NCBI GenBank assembly: GCA_039026375.1
Contig: JBCCML010000011.1
Span: forward strand, 1 to 64,000
Direction of reading: 5' to 3'
Length of the DNA: 64,000 nt
DNA from: Thermohalobaculum sp039026375
GTDB taxonomy: Bacteria; Pseudomonadota; Alphaproteobacteria; Rhodobacterales; Rhodobacteraceae
The notes beneath the pieces were generated by a model. That model did not search any database. It was not told where the DNA came from and was given only the letters and a program-made list of their open reading frames with translations. Shown in pieces: positions 17,265-26,239 of the stretch. Each line of letters starts with the position of its first letter. Positions within the stretch are counted from its first letter, which is position 1. The translations under genes were made by a program, and so were the position numbers.

Positions 17265-18611
17265 ATGGGGAACCAGATTAATCTGAACGACTTCATGAAC
17301 TGGGTTGTCGAGCGCAATCCAGCAGAAGAGGTCTTTCACCAGGCGGCGCACGAAGTGGCCGAGACGGTGGTTCCATTCATCAATGCAAACCCCGTTTATG
17401 CCAAGATCAAGGTGCTGGAGCGCATGGCCGAACCGGACCGTATCGTCTCGTTCCGTGTTTCATGGGCGGATGATCAGGGCGAGGTCCAGGTCAATCGTGG
17501 CTACCGAGTGCAGTTCAACAATTCGATCGGGCCCTACAAAGGCGGCATTCGGTTTCATCCGAACGTGACGCAAGGCGTTCTAAAGTTCCTCGGCTTCGAG
17601 CAGACCTTCAAGAACTCATTGACCGGCCTGCCAATGGGTGGCGGCAAGGGCGGCGCGGACTTCAATCCGAAGGGTCGCAGCCAGCATGAAATCATGCGGT
17701 TCTGCCAAAGCTTCATGACCGAGCTCTATCGCCATATCGGCGCCGACATCGACGTGCCCGCGGGTGATATCGGCGTGGGTTCGCGCGAGATCGGCTACAT
17801 GTTCGGCCAGTTCAAACGCCTGACGAACAGCTTCGAGGGTGTGCTGACCGGTAAGGGCCTGGAATATGGCGGCTCGTTGATGCGGCCGGAGGCCACTGGA
17901 TATGGCGCCGTCTATTTCCTTGAAAACATGCTGCATCATCGCGGCGATGCGATCGAGGGCAAGACGGCGGCCATCTCCGGTTCGGGCAATGTAGCGCTCC
18001 ATGCCGCTGAAAAGATCGTGCACCGTGGTGGCAAGCCCGTCACGCTGTCGGATTCGGGCGGCTTTATCCACGACCCCGACGGGCTCACGCATGAAAAGAT
18101 CGACTGGGTAAAGGAACACAAGAAACAGCGGGGCAACCGGATTTCGGCGTATGTGGATCAGTTCCCTGGTTCCACCTTCCACGAAGGCCAACGTCCCTGG
18201 GGTGTCCCGTGCGATGTCGCGCTGCCCTGTGCGACGCAAAATGAGCTGAACGGTGATGAGGCGAAGGCCCTGCTGGGAAATGGCTGCATCGGCGTGTCCG
18301 AGGGCGCGAACATGCCCTGTGATTTGAACGCGGTTGCAGCCTTCACCGCTGCGCAGATCCCCTATGCCCCGGGTAAGGCATCGAATGCAGGCGGTGTTGC
18401 GATGTCGGGGCTAGAGATGAGCCAGAACTCGGCCCGACTACACCGGGACGAAGAGGACTTGCGCGCTGCTCTTAAGAAGATCATGGCCGACATTCATACC
18501 GCCTGCGTTGAACAGGGCGATAACGGTGATCACGTCGACTATGTGAAGGGTGCCAACATCGCGGGCTTCAAAAAAGTGGCAGATGCGATGTTGGCCTTCG
18601 GTGTTGTCTGA
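17265..18611 (+). CDS. gdhA: NADP-specific glutamate dehydrogenase
   Basis: About 448 residues, the usual length for the hexameric bacterial enzyme. It makes glutamate from 2-oxoglutarate, ammonium and NADPH. The substrate-lysine segment PMGGGKGGADF and the following DVPAGDIGVG are intact, and the dinucleotide motif GSGNVA is present. Two in-frame ATGs exist. The second (17265) is preferred because the GAAGGG ribosome binding site lies eight bases before it, against two bases for the ATG at 17259. The gene is monocistronic in appearance. The LysR gene starts 280 bases later, and nothing suggests it controls gdhA. Confidence 0.95.
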   Translation: MGNQINLNDFMNWVVERNPAEEVFHQAAHEVAETVVPFINANPVYAKIKVLERMAEPDRIVSFRVSWADDQGEVQVNRGYRVQFNNSIGPYKGGIRFHPNVTQGVLKFLGFEQTFKNSLTGLPMGGGKGGADFNPKGRSQHEIMRFCQSFMTELYRHIGADIDVPAGDIGVGSREIGYMFGQFKRLTNSFEGVLTGKGLEYGGSLMRPEATGYGAVYFLENMLHHRGDAIEGKTAAISGSGNVALHAAEKIVHRGGKPVTLSDSGGFIHDPDGLTHEKIDWVKEHKKQRGNRISAYVDQFPGSTFHEGQRPWGVPCDVALPCATQNELNGDEAKALLGNGCIGVSEGANMPCDLNAVAAFTAAQIPYAPGKASNAGGVAMSGLEMSQNSARLHRDEEDLRAALKKIMADIHTACVEQGDNGDHVDYVKGANIAGFKKVADAMLAFGVV

Positions 18612-18891
18612 TGGGGCGCAGTCCGGCCGTCGTCCAGGTAAAGGGTATCCGAGACTGAACCGGTGACGGTGAGCGCCAGACGGTGCAGCTTTGTCAATAT
18701 CTGAAAACGGGATCGGCGTCTCGACCAAACGACGCTACACTAATAACGCAAGTGTCTGGTCGCGCAGAAAAACGCCGTGCAGCCGCGTCAGCAGGCGGCA
18801 TCGGACCCCGTCGTGGCGAACCTGGCGCTTGCGATCACTTCGTATCAAACCGGGTGTTGTCCCTTTGTTTGGCGACAGCGATAGTTGGGCA

Positions 18892-19815
18892 ATGTCCGAG
18901 AGACCTTTGAACTTGCCGTCGTTTAGGGCCCTAACTGCGTTTTGGGCCGCGGCCACGCATGAGCGATTGGTCGACGCCGCCGCGCGTTTGGGCGTGACGG
19001 AGTCCGCCATCAGCCACCAGATCAAGCAGTTGGAAGCGGGCTTGCATGTGCAGTTGTTCGATCGCAGCTCGGGCCGACTGCGCCTGACCGCAGTGGGCCA
19101 AAGCTATCTGGTGCGGATCGAGCCGGCGTTGAGGGAAATTCAGGCCGCGACCGATGCATTGCAACCGGCCGGGGGGCGGCAGGCGGTGCGCCTAACGCTG
19201 CCACCGTCGTTGGCGGCCACCTGGCTGATCCCGCGGCTTGGCCAGTTCGAAGCCGCAGCGCCCGATGTCGAAGTGCAGTTGCTGTTGACGACGCGCATTG
19301 CTGACTTGCGCCGAGATCAAGTGGACTTGGCTATTCGCTATGGGCGTGGCGCGTGGGATGGTGTCAACTCCACGCTGTTGTTCCATGACCTCGCGACGCC
19401 AGTTGCCGCGCCAGGGCTTTTGCCCGAGGGCGTTCCATTTGACCAATTGCCAACCGGGGTACGGATTATCGTGAATAACGCGATACCTGGCGAATGGGAG
19501 GAATGGGCCCGTGCGCGGGGGATGTCTCCGCCCGCGCCCGAAACTGTTGTGGCGCTCGATTCGATTGATCAGGCGTTGCAATTGGCCCTGGCAGGACATG
19601 GCCTGGCCATGGGCCGGTCGCCTTATATCGCCGACCGCCTGGCAAGCGGCGAGTTGGTGACGCCCTTTGGGCAGGCAGGTCCAACTGGGGCGGCCTATTT
19701 CTTGTGTCAGCCTGCTAACGAGACGCCAGTGGCGGCAGCACGGCGTCTTTCACACTGGTTGAAGGACGCGGCGGCTCAGCTGGAGGGTCCAGGGCCGCGA
19801 TCTGATCAAGCTTGA
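18892..19815 (+). CDS. LysR-family transcriptional regulator (GcvA-like)
   Basis: 307 residues. The start at 18892 places the winged helix-turn-helix at the N-terminus (AARLGVTESAISHQIKQLE, about residues 30-48). The longer upstream frame is not LysR-like. The C-terminal part is a periplasmic-binding-protein fold effector domain with the VDLAIRYGRG segment common in GcvA-type members. The stop codon overlaps a T-N11-A operator, which is repeated 21 bases later. The next gene starts 98 bases downstream. The regulator therefore most likely controls the following oxygenase/methanethiol oxidase set and perhaps itself. Confidence 0.85.
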   Translation: MSERPLNLPSFRALTAFWAAATHERLVDAAARLGVTESAISHQIKQLEAGLHVQLFDRSSGRLRLTAVGQSYLVRIEPALREIQAATDALQPAGGRQAVRLTLPPSLAATWLIPRLGQFEAAAPDVEVQLLLTTRIADLRRDQVDLAIRYGRGAWDGVNSTLLFHDLATPVAAPGLLPEGVPFDQLPTGVRIIVNNAIPGEWEEWARARGMSPPAPETVVALDSIDQALQLALAGHGLAMGRSPYIADRLASGELVTPFGQAGPTGAAYFLCQPANETPVAAARRLSHWLKDAAAQLEGPGPRSDQA

Positions 19816-19846
19816 ATTTTTCTCAAGTCACGCTGAATTCTTCTCA
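19811..19846 (+). promoter_or_regulatory. Tandem LysR-type operator
   Basis: CTTGAATTTTTCTCAAG (19811-19827) has inverted CTTGA/TCAAG ends and contains TGAATTTTTCTCA. The near copy TGAATTCTTCTCA begins at 19834, exactly 21 bases after the first and with one mismatch. Both fit T-N11-A. They lie between the LysR coding end and the next gene. Confidence 0.55.
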
Positions 19847-19913
19847 TTTGTTTTGGCGGTATCAAGGCGCCAAATCGGGCTCAGTCAACAACGCCCCGGA
19901 CAGGAGCCAGGAC

Positions 19914-20762
19914 ATGAACCAGATTGCCCAGATCACCCGCCATGCCGCGACGGACGTTACCGCCCCGCTGACCTTCATCGTCCCCCAGGACGAAAAGCCC
20001 AAGTTCCACAGTCAGGCGCTGACAGGCGGCGCGGTGGAGTTCTTTTTCGATACCGAGGCGCACCCGATTGTGGTGGAAGATCTGCGCGGTCATGCGGACA
20101 GCTTTGCCATGGATGGGGCGGGGTTTGCCTTCCGCTCGGCGCCGACGGCGGTGCAGGACCTCTATGACGATGACACCGTCGAAGGGGCATACTTCGACGA
20201 GGTCAAGGCGCTGCTGAAGGCCGAGTTTGGGGCCACTCAGGTCGCGATCTTTGATGCGACCCGGCGCTCGGATGGCGGTGCAGGTGCTGCCAACAAGGAC
20301 GGTAATCGCGGTCCCGCCTCGCGCATCCACGTGGACTATACGGCTAAGAGCGGCCCGCAACGGGCGCACGATGTCCTGGGCGTGGCCGAGTACGAGCGGT
20401 TGATGGCTGCCGGCGCGCGCATCGTTCAGGTCAATGTTTGGCGCCCAATTGTCGGTCCTGTCCAGCGCTCACCCCTTGCGTTGGCGGATGCCCGTTCGGT
20501 CGCGCCCCTGGATCTGGTGGCAACCGATCAGGTCTTCCCCGACCGCGTGGGCGAGATCTATCACCTCGCCTATAATCCCGCGCAACGTTGGTACTACGCC
20601 CCGGAGATGACGGCGGACGAGGTGCTGCTGATCAAGGGCTGGGACAGTGTAGACGATGGGCGCGCGCGGTTTACGCCGCACACGGCCTTCCCGCTGCCGG
20701 ATCAGGACGGCGCCCCGGCACGCGAAAGCATCGAGGTGCGGGCGTTCGTCGTGATCGAGTGA
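19914..20762 (+). CDS. CmcJ/NvfI-type putative Fe(II)/2-oxoglutarate hydroxylase
   Basis: 282 residues from the ATG at 19914, chosen for its CAGGAG ribosome binding site; the frame opens earlier inside the LysR end. The protein resembles the CmcJ/NvfI family. Relevant motifs are RIHVDYT (H139, D141), the conserved NVWRPI segment, HLAYNPAQRWYYAP and FTPHTAF (H256). H139, D141 and H256 could form the iron-binding triad. Family members hydroxylate or desaturate small molecules in cephamycin-type, fungal meroterpenoid and gibberellin-like pathways. The substrate here is unknown. First gene of the LysR-controlled set. Confidence 0.75.
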   Translation: MNQIAQITRHAATDVTAPLTFIVPQDEKPKFHSQALTGGAVEFFFDTEAHPIVVEDLRGHADSFAMDGAGFAFRSAPTAVQDLYDDDTVEGAYFDEVKALLKAEFGATQVAIFDATRRSDGGAGAANKDGNRGPASRIHVDYTAKSGPQRAHDVLGVAEYERLMAAGARIVQVNVWRPIVGPVQRSPLALADARSVAPLDLVATDQVFPDRVGEIYHLAYNPAQRWYYAPEMTADEVLLIKGWDSVDDGRARFTPHTAFPLPDQDGAPARESIEVRAFVVIE

Positions 20763-21017
20763 CGCAGATCAGGGTCTGGCCTGGGGACAGCCCCGTGGCG
20801 CCTTGTTTCCTCGGCCCGACAAGACCAACGGCACGACAATCAGCGCGGCGACGGCAATGGCTGTTCGCCGTGCTTCCCCGTTCTGGGCCCTTGGCAAAAC
20901 CGGTCGCGTTGGATGGACCTGTTTGCAAACGGCGCCTGAACCGATCAGAAAGGAGCAAAGACAACAGCGCAGAAGCGCCCGGATCAACGCCGCCAACGGC
21001 GAGGGGAGGACAAGCAC

Positions 21018-21851
21018 GTGAACGACATGAGCCAGACCTATGAACGGATTCAGGTGAAGCCGATGACACCCAGCACGGGTGCCGAGATCTTCGGTGTCGA
21101 CCTGTCATCTCCCCTGGACCCGATGACATTCCGCGAGCTGCATCGTGCGTTTCTATCGCACTGCGTCTTGTTCTTCCGCGATCAGAACTTTGGTCACGAC
21201 AGCCAGAAGGCGTTTGGACGCCTGTTCGGTGATTTGGCAATTCACCCTGCCATTGCCGCGCCCGAAGGCCACCCTGAGATCGTGCCGATCCATGCCGACG
21301 AAAACTCGACCAAGATCGCGGGGGAGCGCTGGCATTCGGATGTGTCCTGCGTCGAGGAACCGCCGCTGGGCTCGGTGCTTTACCTGCACACCGTGCCTGA
21401 GATCGGCGGTGATACGCTGTTCTCGAACATGTACGCGGCCTATGACGCCTTGTCCGACCGGATGAAGGCGTATCTGGAAGGCTTGAGCGCGCGGCATGAC
21501 GGCGAGGAACAGTACCGCGGTCGCTACAGCAATGACGATGCGGGCAAACAGTATCCTGCCTGCGATCATCCGGTGATCCGCACCCATCCCGAGACGAAGC
21601 GCAGGTGTCTATTCGTCAATCCGATCTTCACCAAGAGGATCAACGGCCTGCCACGTGCCGAAAGCGATGCGGTCTTGAAGTTCCTGCACGAGCACTGCGC
21701 GAAGGAGGACTTCCAGGTGCGTTTCCGCTGGCAGAAGGGATCGGTGGCGTTTTGGGACAATCGGTGTGTCCAGCACCTGGCGCTGTGGGACTACTATCCC
21801 CACACACGTTCGGGCTTTAGGGTGACCATCAACGGCGACCGCCCCTACTAG
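21018..21851 (+). CDS. TauD/TfdA-family dioxygenase
   Basis: 277 residues starting with GTG; GAGGGGAGG lies eight bases upstream. The Fe(II) triad is visible as H106 and D108 (WHSDVS) and H253 (QHLALWDY), with R264 (HTRSGFR) as the likely 2-oxoglutarate anchor. Family members oxidatively cleave taurine, sulfonates, sulfate esters or aryloxy acids. The gene is followed by a methanethiol oxidase homologue, so a substrate that releases a sulfur compound is a reasonable guess, but the specificity cannot be read from the sequence. It is the second oxygenase of the set, 255 bases after the first. Confidence 0.88.
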   Translation: MNDMSQTYERIQVKPMTPSTGAEIFGVDLSSPLDPMTFRELHRAFLSHCVLFFRDQNFGHDSQKAFGRLFGDLAIHPAIAAPEGHPEIVPIHADENSTKIAGERWHSDVSCVEEPPLGSVLYLHTVPEIGGDTLFSNMYAAYDALSDRMKAYLEGLSARHDGEEQYRGRYSNDDAGKQYPACDHPVIRTHPETKRRCLFVNPIFTKRINGLPRAESDAVLKFLHEHCAKEDFQVRFRWQKGSVAFWDNRCVQHLALWDYYPHTRSGFRVTINGDRPY

Positions 21852-22003
21852 GGCGGCGCGTCTTTCTGTGGGTGGAACCGGGGCGCGGCGCCTGGGCGTT
21901 GCAACTTGGCGCATTCCCCGCGAACATCAGCGCTGGAACTAATTGATTGTTTGCCGGGACATCCAGATCCCCGGAAGCCGCCCATCACCCGGAGTGACGA
22001 GAA

Positions 22004-23362
22004 ATGAACGACATGTCCTGCTGCGGTCCTGGCTATGCCTCTCCGGCCGAAGCGATGCAGGCACCGCGGGAAAAGCTGCTTTACACGATTGCGATCTATA
22101 CCGGGACGGGCATCCAGAAGCCCGACTATCTGGTTACCATCGATGCCGATTCGGACAGCCCAACTTATTCTCAGGTGATCTCGCGCCTGGAGATGCCGGG
22201 GATTGGCGACGAGCTGCACCATATGGGGTGGAACGCCTGTTCCTCGTGCCATGGCGATGCCTCGATGGAGCGCAAGTACCTGATCGTGCCGGGTGTCCGG
22301 TCAACAAACATCCACATCGTCGACACGGGGACGGATCCCAGAAACCCGCGGCTACACAAGGTTATCGACGGCGCCGAGATCAAGGCCAAGACCAACCTCA
22401 GCGCGCCCCACACGGTGCATTGCCTTGGCTCGGAGATCATCATCTCGATGTTAGGCGATGCCCAGGGCAACGCGCCGGGCGGCTATCTGCACCTGGACAA
22501 GGATTTCAACGTCATCGGGCGTTGGGAAAGCTCGATGGGTGACATCAAGTTCGGCTACGACTTTTGGTACCAGCCGCGCCACAACGTGATGGTCAGCTCG
22601 GAATGGGCCGCCCCGAACACCTTCATGCCGGGTTTTGACCTGGAGGAGGTCGGCCACCTGAAGTACGGGCGAGAGATCCATTTCTGGGACTTCAACGCCC
22701 GCGAGCCAAAGCAGACGTTCTATCTGGGGGAAGACGGGCTGGTCCCGTTGGAGGTCCGGTTCCACCACGACCCGGCCTCCAGCCATGGCTTTGTCGGCGC
22801 CTCCTTGTCGGCCAACATCATCCACTGGTGGAAGGACGCCGACGGCGCCTGGCAGTGGGAAAAGATCATCGACGTCGACAATGAGCCGCACCCCGAGTGG
22901 CCCATTCCAGTGCCGGGGGTGATCTCGGTCATTCTGTTATCGATGGACGACCGGTTTCTCTACTTCTGCAACTGGCTGCACGGCGATATCCGCCAGTACA
23001 ACATCGAGAATCCGCATAATCCGGTCCTGACCGGGCAGGTCTGGATGGGCGGTCTGCTGGGGCGGGCACCGGTGGTGAACGGGTGCAAGATCACCGGTGG
23101 CCCGCAGATGATCCAGATGAGCCTGGACGGTAAACGGCTTTACGTCACCACCAGCCTGTTCTCGACATGGGACAATCAGTTCTATCCCGAAATCCGCACG
23201 AACGGCGGGGTGATGCTGATGGTGGATTGCGACACCGAGAAGGGCGGCATGGCAATCAACCCCGACTTCATCGTCGACTTCGGAAAGGAGCCAAACGGCC
23301 CCAGCCGCTGCCATGAAACGCGCTATCCCGGTGGCGACTGCACATCGGACATCTGGCTGTGA
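22004..23362 (+). CDS. mtoX: Methanethiol oxidase / selenium-binding protein SBP56 family
   Basis: 452 residues, full length for the family. A beta-propeller copper enzyme of this family converts methanethiol to formaldehyde, sulfide and hydrogen peroxide. Visible features include LHHMGWNACSSC (H72, H73, C79, C82), APHTVHCLG, RFHHDPASSHGF and a C-terminal RCHETRYPGGDCTSDIW, all typical His/Cys-rich metal regions. Unlike the well-studied Hyphomicrobium enzyme there is no signal peptide, so a cytoplasmic location is expected. A TGACGAGAAATG ribosome binding context precedes the start. The ferredoxin gene overlaps its end by four bases, so the two are translationally coupled. The symbol is by homology only. 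Confidence 0.85.
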   Translation: MNDMSCCGPGYASPAEAMQAPREKLLYTIAIYTGTGIQKPDYLVTIDADSDSPTYSQVISRLEMPGIGDELHHMGWNACSSCHGDASMERKYLIVPGVRSTNIHIVDTGTDPRNPRLHKVIDGAEIKAKTNLSAPHTVHCLGSEIIISMLGDAQGNAPGGYLHLDKDFNVIGRWESSMGDIKFGYDFWYQPRHNVMVSSEWAAPNTFMPGFDLEEVGHLKYGREIHFWDFNAREPKQTFYLGEDGLVPLEVRFHHDPASSHGFVGASLSANIIHWWKDADGAWQWEKIIDVDNEPHPEWPIPVPGVISVILLSMDDRFLYFCNWLHGDIRQYNIENPHNPVLTGQVWMGGLLGRAPVVNGCKITGGPQMIQMSLDGKRLYVTTSLFSTWDNQFYPEIRTNGGVMLMVDCDTEKGGMAINPDFIVDFGKEPNGPSRCHETRYPGGDCTSDIWL

Positions 23363-23736
23363 AGACGCGCACCATCACCCTGGCCAACCGCGATGGCCGA
23401 ACCGTTCGGGTGGATGCGCGCCGCCCGCTGCTGGACAGCCTGCGCGACCAGGGGGTCGACCTTCCCTATGGTTGCAAGTACGGGGGGTGCATCACCTGCG
23501 CGGCCAAGCTGATTGACGGCACCGTGGACCAGCGCGCGCAGGTCGCGCTGAACAACCGGCAACTGGCGAACGGCTATGTCATCCTGTGCGTGGCACGGCC
23601 CGTCACCGACTGCACGTTCGAGGTTGGCACCGAAAGCCACGACAAGCTTTACCGAAACCCCTGGCTCGACCCGCTGGAGCCGCATGAACTGAAGGCGGAC
23701 ATCGCCGCCCCAGCCCCTGATCCGAACGAGGTCTGA
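23359..23736 (+). CDS. 2Fe-2S ferredoxin
   Basis: 125 residues from a GTG overlapping the previous stop. The plant-type cluster motif is C39-x4-C44-x2-C47-x29-C77 (YGCKYGGCITCAAKL and ILC). It probably passes electrons to one of the oxygenases or to a reductase not seen here. The C-terminal 40 residues are charged and proline-rich. Coupling to the SBP56 gene is unusual, since SBP56 is not known to need a ferredoxin. The CoA-binding gene follows two bases after the stop. Confidence 0.9.
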   Translation: MKTRTITLANRDGRTVRVDARRPLLDSLRDQGVDLPYGCKYGGCITCAAKLIDGTVDQRAQVALNNRQLANGYVILCVARPVTDCTFEVGTESHDKLYRNPWLDPLEPHELKADIAAPAPDPNEV

Positions 23737-23738
23737 CG

Positions 23739-24203
23739 ATGCCCGACGCCGATATCGATCACAAATACCACTACGAGCCCGCTTACCTGGCCGAGATCCT
23801 GTCCTCGGTGAAGACCATTGCCATGGTTGGGGCCAGCCCGGACAAGACCAAGTTTTCTTATGGCGTGCTGAGGGTGCTGCACGAGACGGGTTACGATATG
23901 GCGCCTGTCAACCCGAACCCCGCAGTGACCGAGATCCGCGGCATACCCGTCTTCAACAGCCTGGAGGAAGTGGATCGGCCGATTGACATGGTGCAGGTCT
24001 TCCGCCGCAAGGAGGAATTGAAGGGCATCGCTCAGCAGGCCATCGACGTCGGCGCGAAGGTGCTTTGGGGTCAGATCGGGGTCTACGACGATGAGGCAGC
24101 GGAGATGGCGGAGAAGGCCGGCCTAAAGGTTGTGATGGACCGCTGCCCCAAGATCGAGCTGTTCCGGCCGTTCTGGAAGCCGCGGCTGGATCTGCCGATT
24201 TAA
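23739..24203 (+). CDS. CoA-binding domain protein (YccU-like)
   Basis: 154 residues forming a single Rossmann-like CoA_binding_2 domain: the nucleotide motif AMVGASPDKTKFSYGV, the VNPNP loop, and the C-terminal VMDRCPKIE. Proteins of this type are small and stand-alone, and their role is poorly known. Position at the end of the LysR set suggests it handles or senses a CoA intermediate or product. The Cys in the DRCPK motif is conserved in the family. Confidence 0.85.
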   Translation: MPDADIDHKYHYEPAYLAEILSSVKTIAMVGASPDKTKFSYGVLRVLHETGYDMAPVNPNPAVTEIRGIPVFNSLEEVDRPIDMVQVFRRKEELKGIAQQAIDVGAKVLWGQIGVYDDEAAEMAEKAGLKVVMDRCPKIELFRPFWKPRLDLPI

Positions 24204-24222
24204 CCTGTTGTCCATGTGCTCT

Positions 24223-24246
24223 GACTGATCCGAGCAGACGTCAGTC
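24223..24246 (+). terminator. Possible hairpin after the CoA-binding gene
   Basis: GACTGA and TCAGTC arms with a 12-base loop, 20 bases after the stop. No T-run, weak stem. Confidence 0.3.
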
Positions 24247-24258
24247 GCAAGTCTACAA

Positions 24259-24849
24259 TCAAGATCTCTCCCGCCCCAGCATGCTTTCTTCTTGTCGTTG
24301 GAGAGGCAGGAACCGGGCGGGTTCGATAGGTTCGCTTCGCGGTCCCAGAAGTCTCGCTAATGATTTCATCCGTTCAAGGAGGTCTTCAACCGGATTACCT
24401 TCGCAAAGCAGCATTGCGTGGGTGTGTGCTTCACTGCGCCGTTGGCAGCGCGTCGCGACCAGGATGCCGATGAACTGTCGTTCGTGCTCTGAAAGGATTT
24501 CGGAACAACAAGGGCATGTCGGACTGTTGAAGATGTAGGTCGAGATCCGGCTGCAACGCATAGATTGCACAGCTTCTAGGATGCTAACGGCAATGCTCGG
24601 GGCCGCGCTTTCGGCAAAGCGATTTCGGGCGCGACCAATGGCAACCATCCATGCATGGCTGTCCGGCGACGCGAAGGACATGAAATAGAAACGTGAAATC
24701 TCGAGCACTGATCGCTCATCGCCATCTAATCCGGCATCGGTGGCGCTCACTTCCTTTTCAGACGGGGTGCGATCGGGACAGCTTTCTGAGCCGTTTAGCA
24801 AAACAACAATCCTCATCGGTGCAGCGCAAAATCGGTTGCAAGTGGGCAC
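24259..24849 (-). CDS. Hypothetical Cys-rich protein
   Basis: 196 residues from a GTG at 24849, or 185 from an ATG at 24816; neither has a strong ribosome binding site. I do not recognise the family. A CPCCSEIL motif, which could bind a metal, sits mid-protein, followed by a helical SEHERQFIGILVATRC segment and a C-terminal charged helix. It is convergent with the CoA-binding gene. The composition looks coding, and no better frame competes on either strand. Confidence 0.5.
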   Translation of the reverse strand: MPTCNRFCAAPMRIVVLLNGSESCPDRTPSEKEVSATDAGLDGDERSVLEISRFYFMSFASPDSHAWMVAIGRARNRFAESAAPSIAVSILEAVQSMRCSRISTYIFNSPTCPCCSEILSEHERQFIGILVATRCQRRSEAHTHAMLLCEGNPVEDLLERMKSLARLLGPRSEPIEPARFLPLQRQEESMLGRERS

Positions 24850-25075
24850 GTGGCTACCGTGCTAGACAGGTTTGTCGTTGCTTGGCTCATATTGTTTACC
24901 AAAACACTCAGAATATCCAAGGTTATTGAATCCGTTTGCCGTGGTAAATGCGGCCCTCGCGATTCCGTGACGGTATTGTGGCGTCAGCCGCGATGTTTGA
25001 GGCGTCACTTGTTGCTTACCGCAGAAGGTCTTTGCGATATCACCTGTGCGTTAGGCTCGGGCGCCGAGGGGGCAG

Positions 25076-26221
25076 ATGGCAAGCAAAACGAAACTTGCAG
25101 TCGTCGCGACGGAGTTTCAGAAACCGTCGGAAACCTTCATCCGCGATCATGTGCGGGTGACTCAGCCCGGTGGAACGCTTGTCATCGGGCAACGGACAGA
25201 CGGTGTTGAGCCGGCGTTGCCGTCACTCTCGGGCCTGGATTTGGGCGCCTTCCCCCCTGCAGGGGAGCCACGTCAATCGCTTGGTCGGCTGCACCGTCTC
25301 TGGCGGCGTTACCTGCGCCCAGTCCTGCCGCGGCGGGATCTGGATCGCCTGGTTGCATTCCTGCGCGCGCAAGCGCCAAAAGCTGTCATGGCTGAGTATG
25401 GGCCAACCGGCGCGATGGTGGCCCCGGCGGCACAGCTGGCCGAGGTGCCGCTGTTCGTGCACTTTCATGGGTTTGACGCAACGGTCATTCCCAGATTGCC
25501 CGGTTGGGCCAGCCGATATCGACGGCTGTTCCAGACGGCGGCAGGTGTGATTGGTCCATCGGCATTCATAACGGACAAACTTCGGGACCTGGGATGCCCT
25601 GCGGACAAACTGCATGTCAGCGCCTGTGGGATCGACCCCGACCGTTTTGTCGCCGGTACAAAGGAACCGGGCCGGCTTCTGGCCGTTGGGCGTCTGGTCA
25701 ACAAGAAGGGCCCCCACCTGACCATCGAAGCGTTTGGCCGGGTTGCCCGTGACTTCCCGCACGCCCATCTCGATCTCATCGGTGGCGGTCCTTTGGCCGA
25801 GAAGTGCGCCGGGCTTGTTGCGAAGTTTGGTCTGGACTCTCAGGTCACGCTGCATGGTCCGCAGCCCCATAAGCGCGTGGCCGAGCTGATGGGGCGCACA
25901 TCGATCTTCCTTCAGCACTCTCTCACCACATGGATGGGAGAGACCGAGGGGCTGCCGGTCTCGGTCCTCGAAGCGATGGCCAGCGAACTGCCGGTCATCG
26001 CGACCCGTCACAGCGGCATCGCCGAGGCCGTGCATGACGGTTTGACCGGGGTCCTGGTGGAGGAGCGGGATGTGGATGGCATGGCGAGGGCGATCCGCAA
26101 CCTGTTGGCCAACCCTGAGATTGGCGATCCTTTGGGGCAGGCGGCTAGGGCGCGGGTGCTGGCGCACTACACGCATGCGCGGATGGGTGCCAATCTCAGA
26201 CGGATCATGGGGCTGAATTGA
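25076..26221 (+). CDS. GT4-family glycosyltransferase
   Basis: 381 residues with a GAGGGGG ribosome binding site. The GT-B fold is clear: VHFHGFDA in the N-terminal domain, AVGRLVNKKGPHLTIEA at the domain border, and the C-terminal nucleotide-sugar motif ETEGLPVSVLEAMASELPV with the Glu residues of the EX7E pair. It probably adds a sugar to a cell-surface or capsule precursor. The neighbouring convergent gene encodes a DUF354 protein, also associated with surface polysaccharide clusters. The acceptor is unknown. Confidence 0.88.
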   Translation: MASKTKLAVVATEFQKPSETFIRDHVRVTQPGGTLVIGQRTDGVEPALPSLSGLDLGAFPPAGEPRQSLGRLHRLWRRYLRPVLPRRDLDRLVAFLRAQAPKAVMAEYGPTGAMVAPAAQLAEVPLFVHFHGFDATVIPRLPGWASRYRRLFQTAAGVIGPSAFITDKLRDLGCPADKLHVSACGIDPDRFVAGTKEPGRLLAVGRLVNKKGPHLTIEAFGRVARDFPHAHLDLIGGGPLAEKCAGLVAKFGLDSQVTLHGPQPHKRVAELMGRTSIFLQHSLTTWMGETEGLPVSVLEAMASELPVIATRHSGIAEAVHDGLTGVLVEERDVDGMARAIRNLLANPEIGDPLGQAARARVLAHYTHARMGANLRRIMGLN

Positions 26222-26239
26222 TCCTTCAGGGTTCGGCCC

